From positions 1 to 64,000 of the forward strand of contig CALLPE010000016.1 in the NCBI GenBank assembly GCA_938015445.1: DNA of 64,000 nucleotides. Direction: 5' to 3'. A model generated the notes under the pieces. It saw only the letters and a program-made list of their open reading frames with translations. It had not been told where the DNA came from and did not search any database. Below, piece by piece: positions 62,538 to 64,000 of this stretch. Within the stretch, counting starts at the first letter, position 1; every line of letters starts with the position of its first letter. The position numbers were made by a program, and so were the translations under genes. Origin of the DNA: an uncultured Pirellulales bacterium. GTDB lineage: Bacteria > Planctomycetota > Planctomycetia > Pirellulales > Thermoguttaceae.

Positions 62538-64000
62538 TTAGTCGGAAGTAAACCGTAGGGCGAAGAGATCTGCGTCTCGGAGGTGGAATCGCAGTCGGAC
62601 CGGTTGGCCTGCCAGTTTTTCCAGGTTGCCGCCGGCACGCCAGCGGACCGGCTGGTCCAGCCGATCGCCGATGATTTCGGGACAATCGTCCAGGCTGAAG
62701 CCGGGGATGGGTTGGCCCTGGGCGTTTTGCAGTTCCACGCGCAGGCCGCCGCCAGCGGAGGCAGAAAAATTGATCCGGAGTTGCCGACCGGTGAATACGA
62801 TCGGTTTGGTGAGCAGAAAGCCGCCGTCGGCCCCTGCCCGCACCGAAACGAATCCATCCGGCCGGATGGTGTATCGACGCAGATGGTTCGATGGATAGCC
62901 GCAGTGATGCTGCACATAAAACCACAATTCATTGCCTACCTGGAAGATGCCTCTTGCTGCGTAATTGGCCCGGGAGGTCCAACACCGCAGGTCCAAGCCC
63001 GGCCGAACAAACGCTTCGGGAATCCGGTGGAAGTGGCTGCCGCCTCGGGTGATCGCCACGAGAATATCCACCGAATCGTTCAGATCCCAGCTGGGCGTGC
63101 CGATCTCCCTCATCTCCTCCGGGCTGAGAACCCGTCGGCCGGGGAAAAAGCGGGTGGGTAGCCCGATGTAAATATGCGGCGCTCGGGGATAGGGAACGAT
63201 CTGGTTTGTGTACAGATGCTCCATTGGGCGGTCGCCCACTTCCAAATCCACCGGCTTTTCCCAGTGGAGAAAGTCTTTCGAAGAGGTCCGGGCGATCCAG
63301 CGGACCCCCTGGCGAAAGACCCGAAAATAAAGCACATACTGCTGTTCCACTTCGGACCAGAAGGCGTTATTCTGCGAGTCGAAGGCGCCCTCGGTAAAGA
63401 CCGGCGTCTGCTGAAGCTGGCGCCAGTGCACGCCGTCGGCCGAAGCAAACGCCACTAGCCCCGGCTGCCCTGAGCCCCCTAGGGCTTTGTACCGAGCGTC
63501 CGGTGGGCAGTCCGGCCGAGCGTCTATAAACGGGGCAAAGTTATGGCATGCCCGGTGCCGGGCCAGGACCACATTGTTTTCTTTTGTCCCAGCCACCTCA
63601 TACAGGCCCAGCTTCGGCCGGGTCCAGTGGATGCCGTCATCGCTCTCGGCCAAGCAAGTAACCTCAGTTTCCGGCCCATGAGCTGCTTTGGGCATGCCGC
63701 GGTAATACATGCGGAACCGATTGCCATCCTGCAACACGGTAATATAGCCGCTGTAGATGCCCTCCCAAGGTCGGTCGAATTGGAAAACGACCTCTTGCGC
63801 TTGCGGCGCATGGAGATGCAATTGGCAGCCGTCCAGCCGGTCGATTAAATAGTCGTCCACGAAAAGTTCTCTTCGCTGGCCGATCTGAAGCGGCTCCTCG
63901 GCCCCCCGGGCGATTGCCGCCGGGCCAACCACGCCTCCCAGCCAGGTCGATACAGCCGCCAGGAACATCGGAACCAGCCTGACCCACTTGCCAGACTCAG
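62538..64000 (-). CDS. Secreted glycosidase-like beta-propeller protein, 5' end beyond the window
   Basis: At least 487 residues remain. An internal ATG at 63968 is in frame, but the codons before it continue open to the window edge and read as the basic n-region and core of a signal peptide (KWVRLV then MFLAAVSTWLGG). The true start is therefore probably outside. The LFVDDYLIDRLDG segment, FRMYYRGMPK and AESDDGIHWTRPKLGLYE match a planctomycete-rich family related to GH32/GH43-type propellers. Further FASADGVHW repeats and a C-terminal sandwich follow. Catalytic residues were not identified. Probably acts with the neighbouring sulfatase. Confidence 0.75.
   Translation of the reverse strand, partial: ESGKWVRLVPMFLAAVSTWLGGVVGPAAIARGAEEPLQIGQRRELFVDDYLIDRLDGCQLHLHAPQAQEVVFQFDRPWEGIYSGYITVLQDGNRFRMYYRGMPKAAHGPETEVTCLAESDDGIHWTRPKLGLYEVAGTKENNVVLARHRACHNFAPFIDARPDCPPDARYKALGGSGQPGLVAFASADGVHWRQLQQTPVFTEGAFDSQNNAFWSEVEQQYVLYFRVFRQGVRWIARTSSKDFLHWEKPVDLEVGDRPMEHLYTNQIVPYPRAPHIYIGLPTRFFPGRRVLSPEEMREIGTPSWDLNDSVDILVAITRGGSHFHRIPEAFVRPGLDLRCWTSRANYAARGIFQVGNELWFYVQHHCGYPSNHLRRYTIRPDGFVSVRAGADGGFLLTKPIVFTGRQLRINFSASAGGGLRVELQNAQGQPIPGFSLDDCPEIIGDRLDQPVRWRAGGNLEKLAGQPVRLRFHLRDADLFALRFTSD

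Overview
The window looks like a chromosomal segment of a Planctomycetota member, most likely close to Pirellulales. The evidence is family content: a BBP7-type outer-membrane barrel, two secreted DUF1080 (3-keto-glycoside hydrolase-like) proteins, two secreted sulfatases, Tat-exported sugar isomerase-like and Gfo/Idh/MocA-like proteins, a planctomycete-type J-like membrane protein, and an exosortase with its EpsI partner. Genes are mostly single, often on alternating strands and separated by 100-900 bp, with only a few real operons. There are no phage genes, no intact insertion sequence, no CRISPR array and no tRNA that I could recognise.

Layout: 0.4-8 kb, glycosyltransferase, nucleoside hydrolase, DUF1080, sulfatase, thiC, DUF1080. 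8.5-12 kb, exosortase / WecA-like sugar-phosphate transferase / EpsI cluster for surface polymer or protein sorting. 12-24.5 kb, J-like membrane protein, sugar isomerase-like protein, D12-class adenine methylase, valS, DUF479-like protein, secreted STN-like protein, mobA, orphan ABC-2 permease. 24.8-32.5 kb, TadG/VWA protein, BBP7 barrel, ribokinase plus GRP-type sugar transporter, second sugar isomerase-like protein. 33-41 kb, ribbon-helix-helix-like small protein, RNase P RNA (minus strand), ACR3 arsenite exporter, aconitase, RluD-type pseudouridine synthase, Gfo/Idh/MocA oxidoreductase. 41-52 kb, dnaA, GNAT, PDZ protein, nnrE, HpaI-type aldolase, and the minus-strand run lysS - LolC/E-like permease - LolD-like ATPase. 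52-60 kb, FHA-GAF histidine kinase, divergent HD-GYP response regulator, conserved hypothetical, glmS, small membrane protein. 60-64 kb, sulfatase and a secreted glycosidase-like protein that runs off the right edge.

How the genes fit together: the secreted DUF1080, isomerase-like, oxidoreductase-like, sulfatase and glycosidase-like proteins suit periplasmic breakdown of sulfated or oxidised glycans. Ribokinase, the GRP-type transporter and nucleoside hydrolase suit ribose or nucleoside salvage.

The most unusual signal is in the spaces between genes. Many hold locus-specific degenerate tandem or direct repeats with units of about 16-28 bp, often 20 bp. In five cases (thiC, epsI-like, DUF1080, sugar isomerase, PDZ gene) the repeated unit includes the stop codon of the upstream gene. 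A second candidate is a compact element at 60280-60669 with 20-bp repeats, a hairpin that buries a Shine-Dalgarno sequence, and a 16-codon ORF that starts inside a terminator-like hairpin. All calls come from reading the sequence; no database search was run.
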